From: a virus
IMG/VR virus record: IMGVR_UViG_3300034682_000149
Location: 1 to 20,056 of that record
Direction: 5' to 3' (one strand)
DNA: 20,056 nucleotides
Notes under the pieces: model-generated
What the model saw: the letters and a program-made list of their open reading frames with translations, nothing else
Database searches by the model: none
What the model was told of the DNA's origin: nothing
In this document: positions 7,672 to 13,818 of the stretch, piece after piece
Numbering within the stretch: the stretch's first letter is position 1
How the letters are laid out: every line of letters begins with the position of its first letter
Position numbers and translations under genes: made by a program

Positions 7672-8312
7672 GCCGCCTCCTTCATCGAAAGGAAGCGCTG
7701 AACCTTCGCTTCAACCTGGTCGGAAAAGTCGAGCACCTCGCGCTCGAGCATCGCAATATAGGCATCGTCGCGGTACACGCGCTGGACGTACAGCTTCAAG
7801 TGTTGGGCGCCGGCATGCATGCGTGGATCGAAAGAGCAGAAGTCGACCCAATCCAGCTCCGCCACCCAAATCTGCCCTTGCACCTGCGGCTTATGGTGCT
7901 CTGGCATGCCCAGTTCCCACGTCATCAGGTGGATAGCGCTGTTATGCGGGCACTTGTACTCCGTGGCCCCCTTCTGCCCGACGCGACCGTCCAGCGACGC
8001 GCCAATCCATTTGTGCTTCGGATGCTTGATAAAGCCCACCTCGCGCACCGTAGCGCCGGTCTCGACCTCATAGGCCGCGCGGGCGTAAGGCTCGGCCTCG
8101 GTGCCCCACTGCATGGCGAAGCTGGCCGGCGTCACGACCGGCTCGCCGGTGATGCGTTCCACCACCAGGCGCAGAAGGTAGTCTTCGCGCGCCTTCAGCG
8201 GCTGGCCGTTGCGGCCGGTGGCCAGGATGTCGGCGAAGCACGAGGCGGTCGCATGGCCGGCGCGATCACGCAGCCAGTCGGCACCGCCCTGGTTCGATTG
8301 GCGCTCAAGCAT
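7668..8312 (-). CDS. exo: YqaJ/lambda-type 5'-3' exonuclease
   Basis: A 214-residue phage alkaline exonuclease that resects double-strand ends so Bet can anneal the single strand. It has the YqaJ domain motifs in order: HATASCFADIL (about 20-30), MQWGTEAEPYARAAYE (68-82), GASLDGRVG with D108, TEYKCP with E118 and K120, and VQGQIWVAELDW (144-155). The Asp, Glu and Lys are the metal-binding catalytic set of this PD-(D/E)XK family. The start overlaps the bet stop by 8 bases, so the two are co-translated as a recombination pair. Confidence 0.93.
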   Translation of the reverse strand: MLERQSNQGGADWLRDRAGHATASCFADILATGRNGQPLKAREDYLLRLVVERITGEPVVTPASFAMQWGTEAEPYARAAYEVETGATVREVGFIKHPKHKWIGASLDGRVGQKGATEYKCPHNSAIHLMTWELGMPEHHKPQVQGQIWVAELDWVDFCSFDPRMHAGAQHLKLYVQRVYRDDAYIAMLEREVLDFSDQVEAKVQRFLSMKEAA

Positions 8313-9060
8313 GGCCGGCCTCCTCGATCACGTTCTCGGCGCGCTTCTTCAGCGCGGGCAGGTGGGCGGCGAGCGCGCGGCGCTGATCCTTCGTGAGCTT
8401 GCCCCAGATTTCTTCCAGCGCGGCGGTGCCGGTGTCGGCGATCGCCTCGAGGTCCGCCAGCAGCTTTTGGTCTGCCTCGGTGAACTCGACCGTCATCGCC
8501 TGCTCCGCAACGGCCGCCGCGTTCTGTCGGCCCGGCGCCGGCCGGTCGTTCACGTCCACGATGCGCTCCGCCTCGTCCTGGTCGTAGATGCCCACGTAGC
8601 CGAACGCCAGGCGCGCGCACTGGATCATGGCCTTGTGGCGCAGCATGCGCTTGGGATGCGACTGCCAAGGCTGCGTGCCGCGCTTGCACTCGCTCAGGTA
8701 TTCGGTGACCTTGATGGGGTGCGTGCGGTCCTTGCGGAAGATGATGCAGGTGCATCCCTCTTCGTCCTGCTGGAAGTCCATCCCGTCGAACATCGGGTTC
8801 TCGTTGATGATGCGCGCCCAGCCGTCGACGCCGACCACCGGCACGATGCCGTTGTTCTTGTCCGGGAATGCGTAAATCTCCTTCGTCCACGGGTTCAGGC
8901 GGTACTGGTTCGCCACGATCAGCAGCGCGCTCATCTGCGCGTCCGAGACCTGGCCCTTGAACGCGGTCGCCTTCAGCACGCTGACCAGTTCGGCCGATTC
9001 CGGGATGTCGAACAGGCCGGCCAGCTTCGACGCCTGCTGAACTACGAGTTGGGTGCTCAC
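8305..9060 (-). CDS. bet: Bet/RecT-family single-strand annealing protein
   Basis: A 251-residue protein matching the phage recombination protein Bet/RecT family. Typical segments are LLIVANQYRLNPWTKEIYAFP (about 46-66), GIVPVVGVDGWARIINENP (71-89), PIKVTEYLSECKRGTQPWQSHPKRMLRHKAMIQCARLAFGYVGIYDQDEAERI. The C-terminus is variable and helical. With the exonuclease it forms a Red-like recombination system that can repair or circularise phage DNA and drive mosaic exchange. It follows the 34-residue small ORF after a gap of 38 bases. Confidence 0.94.
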   Translation of the reverse strand: MSTQLVVQQASKLAGLFDIPESAELVSVLKATAFKGQVSDAQMSALLIVANQYRLNPWTKEIYAFPDKNNGIVPVVGVDGWARIINENPMFDGMDFQQDEEGCTCIIFRKDRTHPIKVTEYLSECKRGTQPWQSHPKRMLRHKAMIQCARLAFGYVGIYDQDEAERIVDVNDRPAPGRQNAAAVAEQAMTVEFTEADQKLLADLEAIADTGTAALEEIWGKLTKDQRRALAAHLPALKKRAENVIEEAGHA

Positions 9061-9098
9061 GATGTTGCCTTTCTGCCGGGACTCTGCCGGCGCGGGGT

Positions 9099-9203
9099 TT
9101 AGAAACCTTTTAGGTACGTCCGCAGCGCGCGGACAGCTGCCTTGCGCGGGCCGAAGCCGGCGCGCAGGGAGAGGCGGTATTGGGTTCGTATGTGGCTAAA
9201 CAT
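9099..9203 (-). CDS. Small basic ORF (34 aa) between HNH gene and bet
   Basis: A 34-residue frame, MFSHIRTQYRLSLRAGFGPR followed by KAAVRALRTYLKGF. GGGAG lies seven bases before the ATG at 9201-9203. The frame overlaps the HNH stop codon region by 8 bases, which fits the tight packing of this operon, and it fills most of the gap between the HNH gene and bet. The product would be very basic and helical. No family recognised; coding status rests on the ribosome binding site and context. Confidence 0.5.
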   Translation of the reverse strand: MFSHIRTQYRLSLRAGFGPRKAAVRALRTYLKGF

Positions 9204-9702
9204 CGGACTGCTCCCTAAGAAAATCGCCAAAATAGTATTCAGCAGCCGCTACATATGCGCAGGAAGCTTCTTCTGGACTAGGAAAGCTACCCAGATATAT
9301 CTGCCTTCCGCGAACACGGATTTGCGCTTGCCAACGCGAAGCAGACCTCTGGCAGACTCCCTTATAGCCACTGGTATTGTTCACGCGCTTCGCAGTATTT
9401 GCCTGGTTTTGGAAGTAGTCAGCCACGCGGAGGTTGCTGATGCGGTTATCGCTCCGCACTCCGTTAATGTGGTCAAGGTTCCCGGCAGGCCACTCCCCGT
9501 AATACATCGCCCAGGCCACACGATGAGCTTTCAACTGGCGCGCATCAACGCTGAGAACAGCGTACCCTTCAAGGTTGACCCACCCCGCATCAGCGCCGGC
9601 GACACGATGGCTCATAGCGCAGGAATTTTTCCATTTGATCGCGCCGGTTGCAGGTTCATAGACCAACAGCTCATTGAGCCGTTCGATGGCCGGGGCGCTC
9701 AT
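9196..9702 (-). CDS. HNH endonuclease with AP2 domain
   Basis: A 168-residue free-standing homing-type endonuclease. The HNH core is HRVAWAMYYGEWPAGNLDHINGVRSDNRISNLR, where DHINGV and NRISNLR are the usual metal and backbone-binding elements. The C-terminal half has TSGYKGVCQRSASRWQAQIRVRGRQIYLGSFPSPEEASCAYVAAA, a clear AP2/ERF-like DNA-binding domain. I set the start at the ATG at 9700-9702: it has GGGAGG six bases upstream and overlaps the preceding stop as ATGA; the frame upstream is only the antisense-like extension of the neighbour. It differs in sequence from the HNH gene at 7222-7671, so the two were probably acquired separately. Confidence 0.9.
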   Translation of the reverse strand: MSAPAIERLNELLVYEPATGAIKWKNSCAMSHRVAGADAGWVNLEGYAVLSVDARQLKAHRVAWAMYYGEWPAGNLDHINGVRSDNRISNLRVADYFQNQANTAKRVNNTSGYKGVCQRSASRWQAQIRVRGRQIYLGSFPSPEEASCAYVAAAEYYFGDFLREQSDV

Positions 9703-9878
9703 GCGAAGCCTCCCTCGACCGCGCGCAGCCGGGTCATCAGCTCGACCTGCCGCTTGTGCTCGGCGTTCAGCGCGATCTGATGGCGGATCACGGCCAGGCG
9801 CAGCGGCTTGAGCAGCTTGCGCGCCAGGCGGCGCAGGACGCGGTACGGGCCGCGGTGGATGCGGGTGGCGGCGGTCAT
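9699..9878 (-). CDS. Small basic hypothetical protein
   Basis: A 59-residue protein beginning MTAATRIHRGPYRVLRRLAR. The first half is strongly basic, with alternating Arg/Leu that could form an amphipathic helix, and the second half is IALNAEHKRQVELMTRLRA. The start at 9878 is chosen because it overlaps the previous stop as ATGA. No family recognised. It lies between the HTPGPW-type gene and the HNH gene. Confidence 0.6.
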   Translation of the reverse strand: MTAATRIHRGPYRVLRRLARKLLKPLRLAVIRHQIALNAEHKRQVELMTRLRAVEGGFA

Positions 9879-10183
9879 GCGGCACTCCCGGTAGCTTTGG
9901 CGATCGCGGCTTCCAGCGCTTCGCCAGCAGGTGTCGCCATCAGGTCGACGCATTCGGTGAGAGCTTGGCGAGCGGCCGCCAACAGATCGGGCGCCGCTGC
10001 GATCAGGCGCAGGTTCGCCAGATTCTCGGCCGCGTCAGCATCCCAGTAGCCAATCGCGCCGCGCACATAGGCGTAGCCCAGCTGATCCTCACCGTCTTGC
10101 GGCAGGCCATGCACGGTACAAACCTCTGCCGGGCGAGTGTCGTAGTCGATTTCCCATGGTCCTGGTGTATGTGCTGCGCTCAT
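9875..10183 (-). CDS. Conserved phage protein of the HTPGPW type
   Basis: A 102-residue protein with two marks common to many phage early-region proteins: HTPGPWEIDYD at the N-terminus and ENLANLRLIAAAPDLLAAARQAL in the middle, ending AAIAKATG. Proteins with this arrangement are widespread in prophages but have no assigned role; some belong to or resemble the Ea22 group. The ATG at 10183 has GGAG seven bases upstream. The gene is preceded by the repeated GC-rich motif at 10205-10222. Confidence 0.75.
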   Translation of the reverse strand: MSAAHTPGPWEIDYDTRPAEVCTVHGLPQDGEDQLGYAYVRGAIGYWDADAAENLANLRLIAAAPDLLAAARQALTECVDLMATPAGEALEAAIAKATGSAA

Positions 10184-10204
10184 CCCTGCTCTCCTTCGTT
10201 GGCG

Positions 10205-10521
10205 CCGGCGCGGCCGGCTTCGTCTGTGATTAGTTGCGCTTGAAACTCAAGCCGGCCGTCTCCAAAGCAGCCATCGCGCGGTCAGCGGTATCGGCACGGA
10301 AGTTCTTGCCCTCGATGATCTGGCCGCTGTGGAAGTCCGGATCGCACACGCGCAACTCGTCGGCTTCGATGATGTCGAGCAGCGGCTTTGCGGAATCCTC
10401 GGTATCGTTCAGCGTCTGCGAGGGATACAGCTTCCGCAGGAAGTTCAGTGCGTTGCCGCGATTGCAGGTTGCGAATGCAAACATGTGTTTCTCCTTTGTT
10501 TATCCGGCGCGGCCGGCTTCG
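10205..10521. repeat. 18-bp direct repeat ahead of two consecutive ribosome binding sites
   Basis: CCGGCGCGGCCGGCTTCG is found at 10205-10222 and at 10504-10521. On the leftward strand each copy lies a few bases before a Shine-Dalgarno (AAGGAG) and the start of a gene (10183 and 10484). The core can form a short GCCGG/CCGGC hairpin. It may mark a junction used in gene-cassette exchange. Confidence 0.6.
10230..10484 (-). CDS. Hypothetical phage protein
   Basis: An 84-residue protein (MFAFATCNRGNALNFLRKLYPSQTL...) with GGAG six bases before the ATG. It has a hydrophobic beginning, an acidic middle (DTEDSAKPLLDIIEADELRVCDPDF) and ends AALETAGLSFKRN. No family recognised. Both flanks carry the 18-bp repeat described separately, which suggests that the gene with its leader is a cassette. 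Confidence 0.65.
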   Translation of the reverse strand: MFAFATCNRGNALNFLRKLYPSQTLNDTEDSAKPLLDIIEADELRVCDPDFHSGQIIEGKNFRADTADRAMAALETAGLSFKRN

Positions 10522-10903
10522 GTATTAGTGCCGGTTACGTCTCCGGCGCCGCTGGTGCGGCCGTGCATGGCTTTGCCTTTACGCGGAACTGTGCTGCTCC
10601 ATGCTTCCCCGCGTGTGGTGGCCGGTGCTGGTCTCCGGCTTGGCGCGGCATCAACCCCGTTCTCGCCACTCTTTCGCTGCGCATCAGCCTGCACATTCAC
10701 CACAGGAGGGCCGGCTGCTGCCCGCGCTGACTAGGCATAGGCATTCGGTCGTCAACCGCAACCGGCCCTCCTGTGGCCACCCCTTACGAGGGTGAGGCGG
10801 CACCTGACGTAGTGCGAACGGGGCATGCTCAGTTCCCACTGTCCCGTTCACTGACCCGGGCAAGGCAATCCGCGCGTTCCGGGGCGCGGCGCACCGTTCA
10901 ATC
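10485..10903. other. Gene-poor gap in the left operon
   Basis: About 420 bases without a convincing gene. A leftward frame at 10500-10703 starts only with GTG and has no ribosome binding site. It ends with the residues TEAGRAG, encoded by the 18-bp repeat. A very short frame following AGGAGG at 10771-10766 runs inside the large inverted repeat and would encode a Cys-containing peptide from a TTG. On the plus strand nothing has a start signal. The notable content is the 15-bp inverted repeat at 10700-10776. Confidence 0.6.
10700..10776. repeat. Perfect 15-bp inverted repeat with 47-base loop
   Basis: CCACAGGAGGGCCGG at 10700-10714 is exactly complementary to CCGGCCCTCCTGTGG at 10762-10776. 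In RNA of either strand this gives a stable 15-bp GC-rich stem enclosing 47 bases. Each arm contains AGGAGG on one strand, so the stem would hide a Shine-Dalgarno. No T run follows on either side, so it is not an ordinary intrinsic terminator. Confidence 0.85.
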
Positions 10904-11281
10904 TCAGAAGGGCGGAACGATCTCGGCCGTATCAGGAATCTCGTCGCGCCAGATTTGAGGGATCTCGCCGCCGTGCCAAACGTTGTTGCTGACCCACTCG
11001 CGCGAGCCGTCCAGCATGCGGAAATGGAAGCGGTGACCAGCGAACCCGAGAAAGCGCCCATCGCCGGGGTTGTCAACATTCCCGCCGTCCGTGTAGATGT
11101 TTCCGCCAGCGACAACCGCCGTGCTGTGGTGGTGACGATTCGGCGTCTTGACCGGGTCATTGAGGAAGCGCCAGTAGAAGTCACAGCTGAAGCAGAGCTG
11201 ACGCGCCGTGAGGTCCGCTTTCGTTTTTTCGTTGTAGTGGCACTCTTCCTGGGCGCCACACTTCACGCAGGTATGGCTCAT
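10904..11281 (-). CDS. Hypothetical phage protein with zinc-ribbon-like Cys pairs
   Basis: A 125-residue protein. The N-terminus has CVKCGAQEECHYNEKTKADLTARQLCFSC, two CxxC pairs (C5/C8 and C30/C33) spaced as in a small zinc ribbon. The rest is rich in aromatic and Asn/Gly residues (NPGDGRFLGFAGHRFHFRMLDGSREWVSNNVWHGGEIPQIW), suggesting a compact beta fold. I recognise no named family. The start overlaps the upstream stop as ATGA. Confidence 0.75.
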   Translation of the reverse strand: MSHTCVKCGAQEECHYNEKTKADLTARQLCFSCDFYWRFLNDPVKTPNRHHHSTAVVAGGNIYTDGGNVDNPGDGRFLGFAGHRFHFRMLDGSREWVSNNVWHGGEIPQIWRDEIPDTAEIVPPF

Positions 11282-11619
11282 GCCGCCACCCGGTCGAGGT
11301 AGCGGTGAATGCGGTCATTGATCGAGGCCTCGGCCATGTCCTGCATCAGGACGTTCACGGTGTTCGTCGCGTCCTTCTCGCAGACAGCGCGCATGGCGCC
11401 GAGGATCAGGCCATCGAACCGCGCCTGCGCACCTTCCGCATCGATGGCCGACTGGATGAAGACCGACTTCGCGTCGTCCTCGGTCAGGCGCTCCAGCGCG
11501 GTGTTGTGCAGGTCGCGCACCGCGCGCTGGCTGCCGGCCTTCAGCTCGGCGATCCAGTCGCCCAGCAGGCGCTCGGTGATTTCGGCAATCTTTTCTTCGC
11601 GGGTTGGTTTGTGGGTCAT
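11278..11619 (-). CDS. Hypothetical phage protein, helical
   Basis: A 113-residue acidic, almost wholly alpha-helical protein (MTHKPTREEKIAEITERLLGD...). GGAG lies six bases upstream of the ATG. Segments such as EKIAEITERLLGDWIAELKAG and NTALERLTEDDAKSVFIQSAIDAEG are amphipathic. There is no Cys, no signal peptide and no recognised family. It is the second gene of the pL operon. Confidence 0.7.
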   Translation of the reverse strand: MTHKPTREEKIAEITERLLGDWIAELKAGSQRAVRDLHNTALERLTEDDAKSVFIQSAIDAEGAQARFDGLILGAMRAVCEKDATNTVNVLMQDMAEASINDRIHRYLDRVAA

Positions 11620-11663
11620 CGGGGTCTCCAGGCTGGCCCACCGAAGCGGGCGCGGGGTGGTGG

Positions 11664-11984
11664 TTAGGTAGCGTCGCCTACAACATCGAAACCAAGCGCG
11701 GAATCGTCATCATCCAGCTCGGCATGCTGCCGGGCACTGCGCAGGTTGCTAGCGCTGCGAATTGCGAACAGGTCCGGCGCAGCAGCCAATGCGACGCAAT
11801 CCTCAGCCGAAAACTTAAGGTTCAAGCGGCGAGCCTCGGCGAAGAAATCCGCTGCAACAATCGGCGCGATTGGTTGCGCAGCTTTGCCGACCCAGCCAAT
11901 ACCCTTGAGGTAGACCAACGTACCAGCCTCGTTCTGATCTTTGAAGATATAGCCGTGTTTCAGGTCGTAGCCGATACGTTCCAT
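11664..11984 (-). CDS. First gene of the pL operon, hypothetical
   Basis: A 106-residue protein (MERIGYDLKHGYIFKDQNEAGTLVYLKGIGWVG...) with GGAG six bases upstream. The middle, VAADFFAEARRLNLKFSAEDCVALAAAPDLFAIRSASNLRSARQHAELDDDD, contains the LAAAPDL-type segment seen in other left-operon proteins here. It occupies the position of N in lambda, but it lacks an N-terminal arginine-rich motif, so I would not call it an antiterminator. It lies about 60 bases downstream of the predicted pL start. Confidence 0.7.
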   Translation of the reverse strand: MERIGYDLKHGYIFKDQNEAGTLVYLKGIGWVGKAAQPIAPIVAADFFAEARRLNLKFSAEDCVALAAAPDLFAIRSASNLRSARQHAELDDDDSALGFDVVGDAT

Positions 11985-12049
11985 GTTCTTCTCCAGTTCT
12001 CGCCGCGCTGCGGCCGGTGCGCCCTGCTGGGCTCGGTTGCGATGGAGTG

Positions 12050-12078
12050 ATTATCACGTATGTGTTTAGCGTTGTCAA
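12050..12078 (-). promoter_or_regulatory. pL-like leftward early promoter
   Basis: On the minus strand: -35 TTGACA (12078-12073), a 17-base spacer and -10 GATAAT (12055-12050). This is a near-consensus sigma-70 promoter aimed at the left operon. Both ends are covered by operator-like sites of the kind found at pR, so it should be repressed by CI. Confidence 0.85.
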
Positions 12079-12091
12079 ACACAATCGTGAT
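12053..12091. promoter_or_regulatory. OL-like repressor operators
   Basis: Two related sites: ATCACGTATGTGTT at 12053-12066 and, inverted, AACACAATCGTGAT at 12078-12091, 25 bases apart. They match the ATCACGNNNGTGTT pattern found three times at the cI-cro junction. They cover the -10 and the -35 of pL. The protein that binds is inferred to be CI or Cro. Confidence 0.75.
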
Positions 12092-12107
12092 TTTTACTGC
12101 GGATTTT

Positions 12108-12116
12108 TGCTACACT
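12108..12116 (+). promoter_or_regulatory. Possible rightward extended -10 promoter
   Basis: TGCTACACT gives a TGn extension followed by -10 TACACT. The -35 region (about 12088-12093) is poor, and it overlaps the operator at 12078-12091. This could drive the small rightward gene at 12199. It is weak evidence. Confidence 0.3.
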
Positions 12117-12163
12117 GTGTTCAGCCCGAACAGTTCAGGCAGCCGGCCCCGGCGTAGGGGCGT

Positions 12164-12186
12164 AAAAAAGCCCGCGCGTGGCGGGC
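12164..12186 (-). terminator. Intrinsic terminator for the cI-side leftward transcript
   Basis: Read on the minus strand: GCCCGC, loop CACGC, GCGGGC, then six T. A clean rho-independent terminator that should stop leftward transcription from the Cas2-like gene before it reaches pL. Confidence 0.85.
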
Positions 12187-12198
12187 ATGGAGGATGAG

Positions 12199-12405
12199 AT
12201 GGTTGTACTACCGAAGGGAACGCTAATTAAGCTGCGTGGACTCCCGTTCCGGCTGAAGGAGGATACACCGGTCGATGGACTGCAGGAGAACTACAACCTC
12301 GCGATGAGCCAGTCCGATGCTGATGTTGGAAGTCTCCATGCGGAGTTTGCTGTCACCTCAGAGACGAACAGCGTGTCATCCGCATCGATTGCGGCGACCA
12401 AGTAA
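12199..12405 (+). CDS. Small phage protein, convergent with the Cas2-like gene
   Basis: A 68-residue protein starting MVVLPKGTLIKLRGLPFRLK. I chose the ATG at 12199 because GGAGG lies five bases upstream; an earlier ATG at 12187 would lie against the terminator hairpin. The first 40 residues (KGTLIKLRGLPFRLKEDTPVDGLQENYNLAMSQ) look like a short beta domain found in other small phage proteins. The last third is Ser/Ala-rich and is encoded opposite the 3' end of the Cas2-like gene, so it may simply be what the overlap allows. It is the only rightward gene inside the immunity region left of pR. Function unknown. Confidence 0.6.
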   Translation: MVVLPKGTLIKLRGLPFRLKEDTPVDGLQENYNLAMSQSDADVGSLHAEFAVTSETNSVSSASIAATK

Positions 12406-12557
12406 TCTCTAAGTTGCGCAGACGTCGCATCGCTAACGATAAACCACACTGAATCGAGGGCTTTACACCACTCTTTGCCAGCGGCCTTTAGTCGATCATA
12501 TAGACGGGGATAATTCTTTTCGTTATTAAGATCATAGGTGACAACATAAACGGTCAT
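12291..12557 (-). CDS. Cas2-fold (SinR-family) small protein
   Basis: An 88-residue protein starting MTVYVVTYDLNNEKNYPRLY. The pattern hhhhTYDLN at the N-terminus, then YPRLYDRLKAAGKEWCKALDSVWFIVSD, SAQLRDYLVAAIDADDTLFVSEV and a final WL, is that of the small ferredoxin-like proteins annotated as SinR family, which belong to the Cas2/VapD superfamily. It is not related to Bacillus SinR, and no CRISPR array or cas1 is present. I set the start at the ATG at 12557, with GGGGAG eight bases upstream. Base composition is more AT-rich than the surroundings. It is a lysogenic accessory gene in the cI transcript; a role in superinfection exclusion or toxicity is possible but unproven. Confidence 0.7.
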   Translation of the reverse strand: MTVYVVTYDLNNEKNYPRLYDRLKAAGKEWCKALDSVWFIVSDATSAQLRDYLVAAIDADDTLFVSEVTANSAWRLPTSASDWLIARL

Positions 12558-12586
12558 AAGGCCCACTCCCCTTTTAATTAATCGAC

Positions 12587-12612
12587 TCCCCGCCACGGCG
12601 GGGATTATTTTT
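12587..12612 (+). terminator. Rightward intrinsic terminator between the two accessory genes
   Basis: On the plus strand: TCCCCGCC paired with GGCGGGGA (tetraloop CACG inside) followed by TTATTTTT. It would end a rightward transcript of the 12199 gene just upstream of the Cas2-like start. It overlaps the stop codon of the exported-protein gene. On the minus strand no T run follows, so leftward transcription is probably not stopped. Confidence 0.7.
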
Positions 12613-13057
12613 AGAACTTCGGCGTTGCGATCACGCACGGCCCAGCGAATATAGGGTACGCCGATGCTGGGACGGTAGCGATCCGTTCTTTCTGTTCTTC
12701 CGAAAAATATTCGCCATGGGTCGGAGTGGGCAGCGTCATGAAGGCAAGTCGTCCTGTCACCCGGTCAAGTGTTGCGACAGTCTCGCGGCTGACGCCAGGG
12801 ATTCCAGGATCGACGTCCTTAATTTTCCCCTCAATTCGGTGGGGCTCGAACTTCGCATCTTTAAATGCCAGGCCGGACACGATAATTGATCTGTCTGCCT
12901 CGTTTATAACAACGGAAAACGGCGCTTTTTCCTTAGTCGTTACATTGACAGTGTCGCACGATAGGGAGACTGGTCCGGTGGGTGCTGACGCGCCGAAGGC
13001 GTGAATAGCAGGCCCCATTAAGATCACTGCTGCTATAACGGTGCTTCTATTTATCAT
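12611..13057 (-). CDS. Exported hypothetical protein (lysogenic accessory gene)
   Basis: A 148-residue protein with a likely signal peptide: MINRSTVIAAVILMGPAIHA, then FGASA, with cleavage probably after one of these Ala residues. The mature part has two cysteines (in LSCDTVNV and AGPCVIAT) that could form a disulfide in the periplasm. The rest is beta-rich (APFSVVINEADRSIIVSGL, RETVATLDRVTGRLAFMTL). No family recognised. AGGGA lies five bases before the ATG. It lies directly downstream of cI and upstream of the Cas2-like gene, so it is probably expressed in the lysogen. Exported proteins here often alter the host surface or block superinfection; that is inference. Its base composition is lower in GC than the phage core genes. 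Confidence 0.75.
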   Translation of the reverse strand: MINRSTVIAAVILMGPAIHAFGASAPTGPVSLSCDTVNVTTKEKAPFSVVINEADRSIIVSGLAFKDAKFEPHRIEGKIKDVDPGIPGVSRETVATLDRVTGRLAFMTLPTPTHGEYFSEEQKERIATVPASAYPIFAGPCVIATPKF

Positions 13058-13095
13058 TCTGATCCCTAGTCTAAATGGCGCGCCGTTACGCCTTT

Positions 13096-13818
13096 TTATA
13101 AACGGCCGGTTAGAACCCTGGTCGGCTGAATTACGACGCGCCCCACAATGCTGACCTGGGCACTTTTCGTGTTCACCGGCGGGTGATCTTCATGCAACGA
13201 ACGCAGATACCACTGACCGCCCTTATGGATCAGCTGCTTGACGCATGATTCACCGTTAACATTCACCGCATAGACCTCGCGGCTGATTGGCTTGATGTCG
13301 GAACGATCGATGACCACGACGTCATCCTCGAACAACATTGGCTCCATGCTTACGCCTCGCACGCGCACCGCCAAAAGGTTCGATGGGTTGAGCTGGAGCT
13401 CGGCAATGACTGATGCCGGAATCAGCTCGTGCCCATCGTCGCCCAGGTCGGGTTCTGTCTCGTAGTTGGCCACGCCAGCCCGAAGACGTAGCTTCACGCG
13501 CGGGACGGCAATAGTGCCCGGCCTCTCACCAGCACGCACTGGCCGGCCCTCGATCGTCGCGGCGCCGTCCTCGATAAAGGGCGAGTCGCTCACGGAAGTG
13601 CTTGGCTCGACGCTCATCTCGCCCTTGCCGTTCGCGAGCCATGTGGGGTCAACCTCAAGAGCCCCCGCGATATCCACGATTGACCTTGCTGTGTTGCGCA
13701 ACCCGGCCTCTAGGTTGCCGATGGTGCTCTGAGAGACGCCGGCCAATTTTGCCAACGCCCCCTGCGTGAGACCCTTGCGTTCGCGCGCGAAGGTCAGTCG
13801 TTCTGCCAAGTTTTTCAT
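13096..13818 (-). CDS. cI: CI-type repressor with S24 peptidase domain
   Basis: A 240-residue repressor that should hold the prophage silent by binding the operators at pL and pR. Residues 1-60 form a Cro/C1-type helix-turn-helix (AERLTFARERKGLTQGALAKLAGVSQSTIGNLEAG). The linker is followed by the S24 (LexA-like) autopeptidase domain: the cleavage site is Ala-Gly at 114/115 (RLRAGVA), Ser157 lies in GVSMEP and Lys194 in ESCVKQL. It should therefore be cleaved after RecA activation in the SOS response, giving UV or drug induction. I chose the ATG at 13818; the frame extends upstream to 13836 but the longer start runs into the operator. No Shine-Dalgarno precedes the ATG, which is normal for cI in lambda from pRM. 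Confidence 0.95.
   Translation of the reverse strand: MKNLAERLTFARERKGLTQGALAKLAGVSQSTIGNLEAGLRNTARSIVDIAGALEVDPTWLANGKGEMSVEPSTSVSDSPFIEDGAATIEGRPVRAGERPGTIAVPRVKLRLRAGVANYETEPDLGDDGHELIPASVIAELQLNPSNLLAVRVRGVSMEPMLFEDDVVVIDRSDIKPISREVYAVNVNGESCVKQLIHKGGQWYLRSLHEDHPPVNTKSAQVSIVGRVVIQPTRVLTGRL

Noticed and set aside
10500-10703. Leftward frame of 67 codons in the left-operon gap
   Set aside because: It begins with GTG directly inside the inverted repeat, has no ribosome binding site and its product has no recognisable pattern.
11664-11984. Lambda N-like antiterminator as first gene of the pL operon
   Set aside because: The protein lacks an N-terminal arginine-rich motif and no clear boxA-boxB (nut) site was found in the leader.
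12291-12557. CRISPR-Cas locus suggested by a Cas2-like protein
   Set aside because: No cas1, effector gene or repeat-spacer array is present anywhere in the window; the protein fits the phage SinR-type Cas2-fold family instead.
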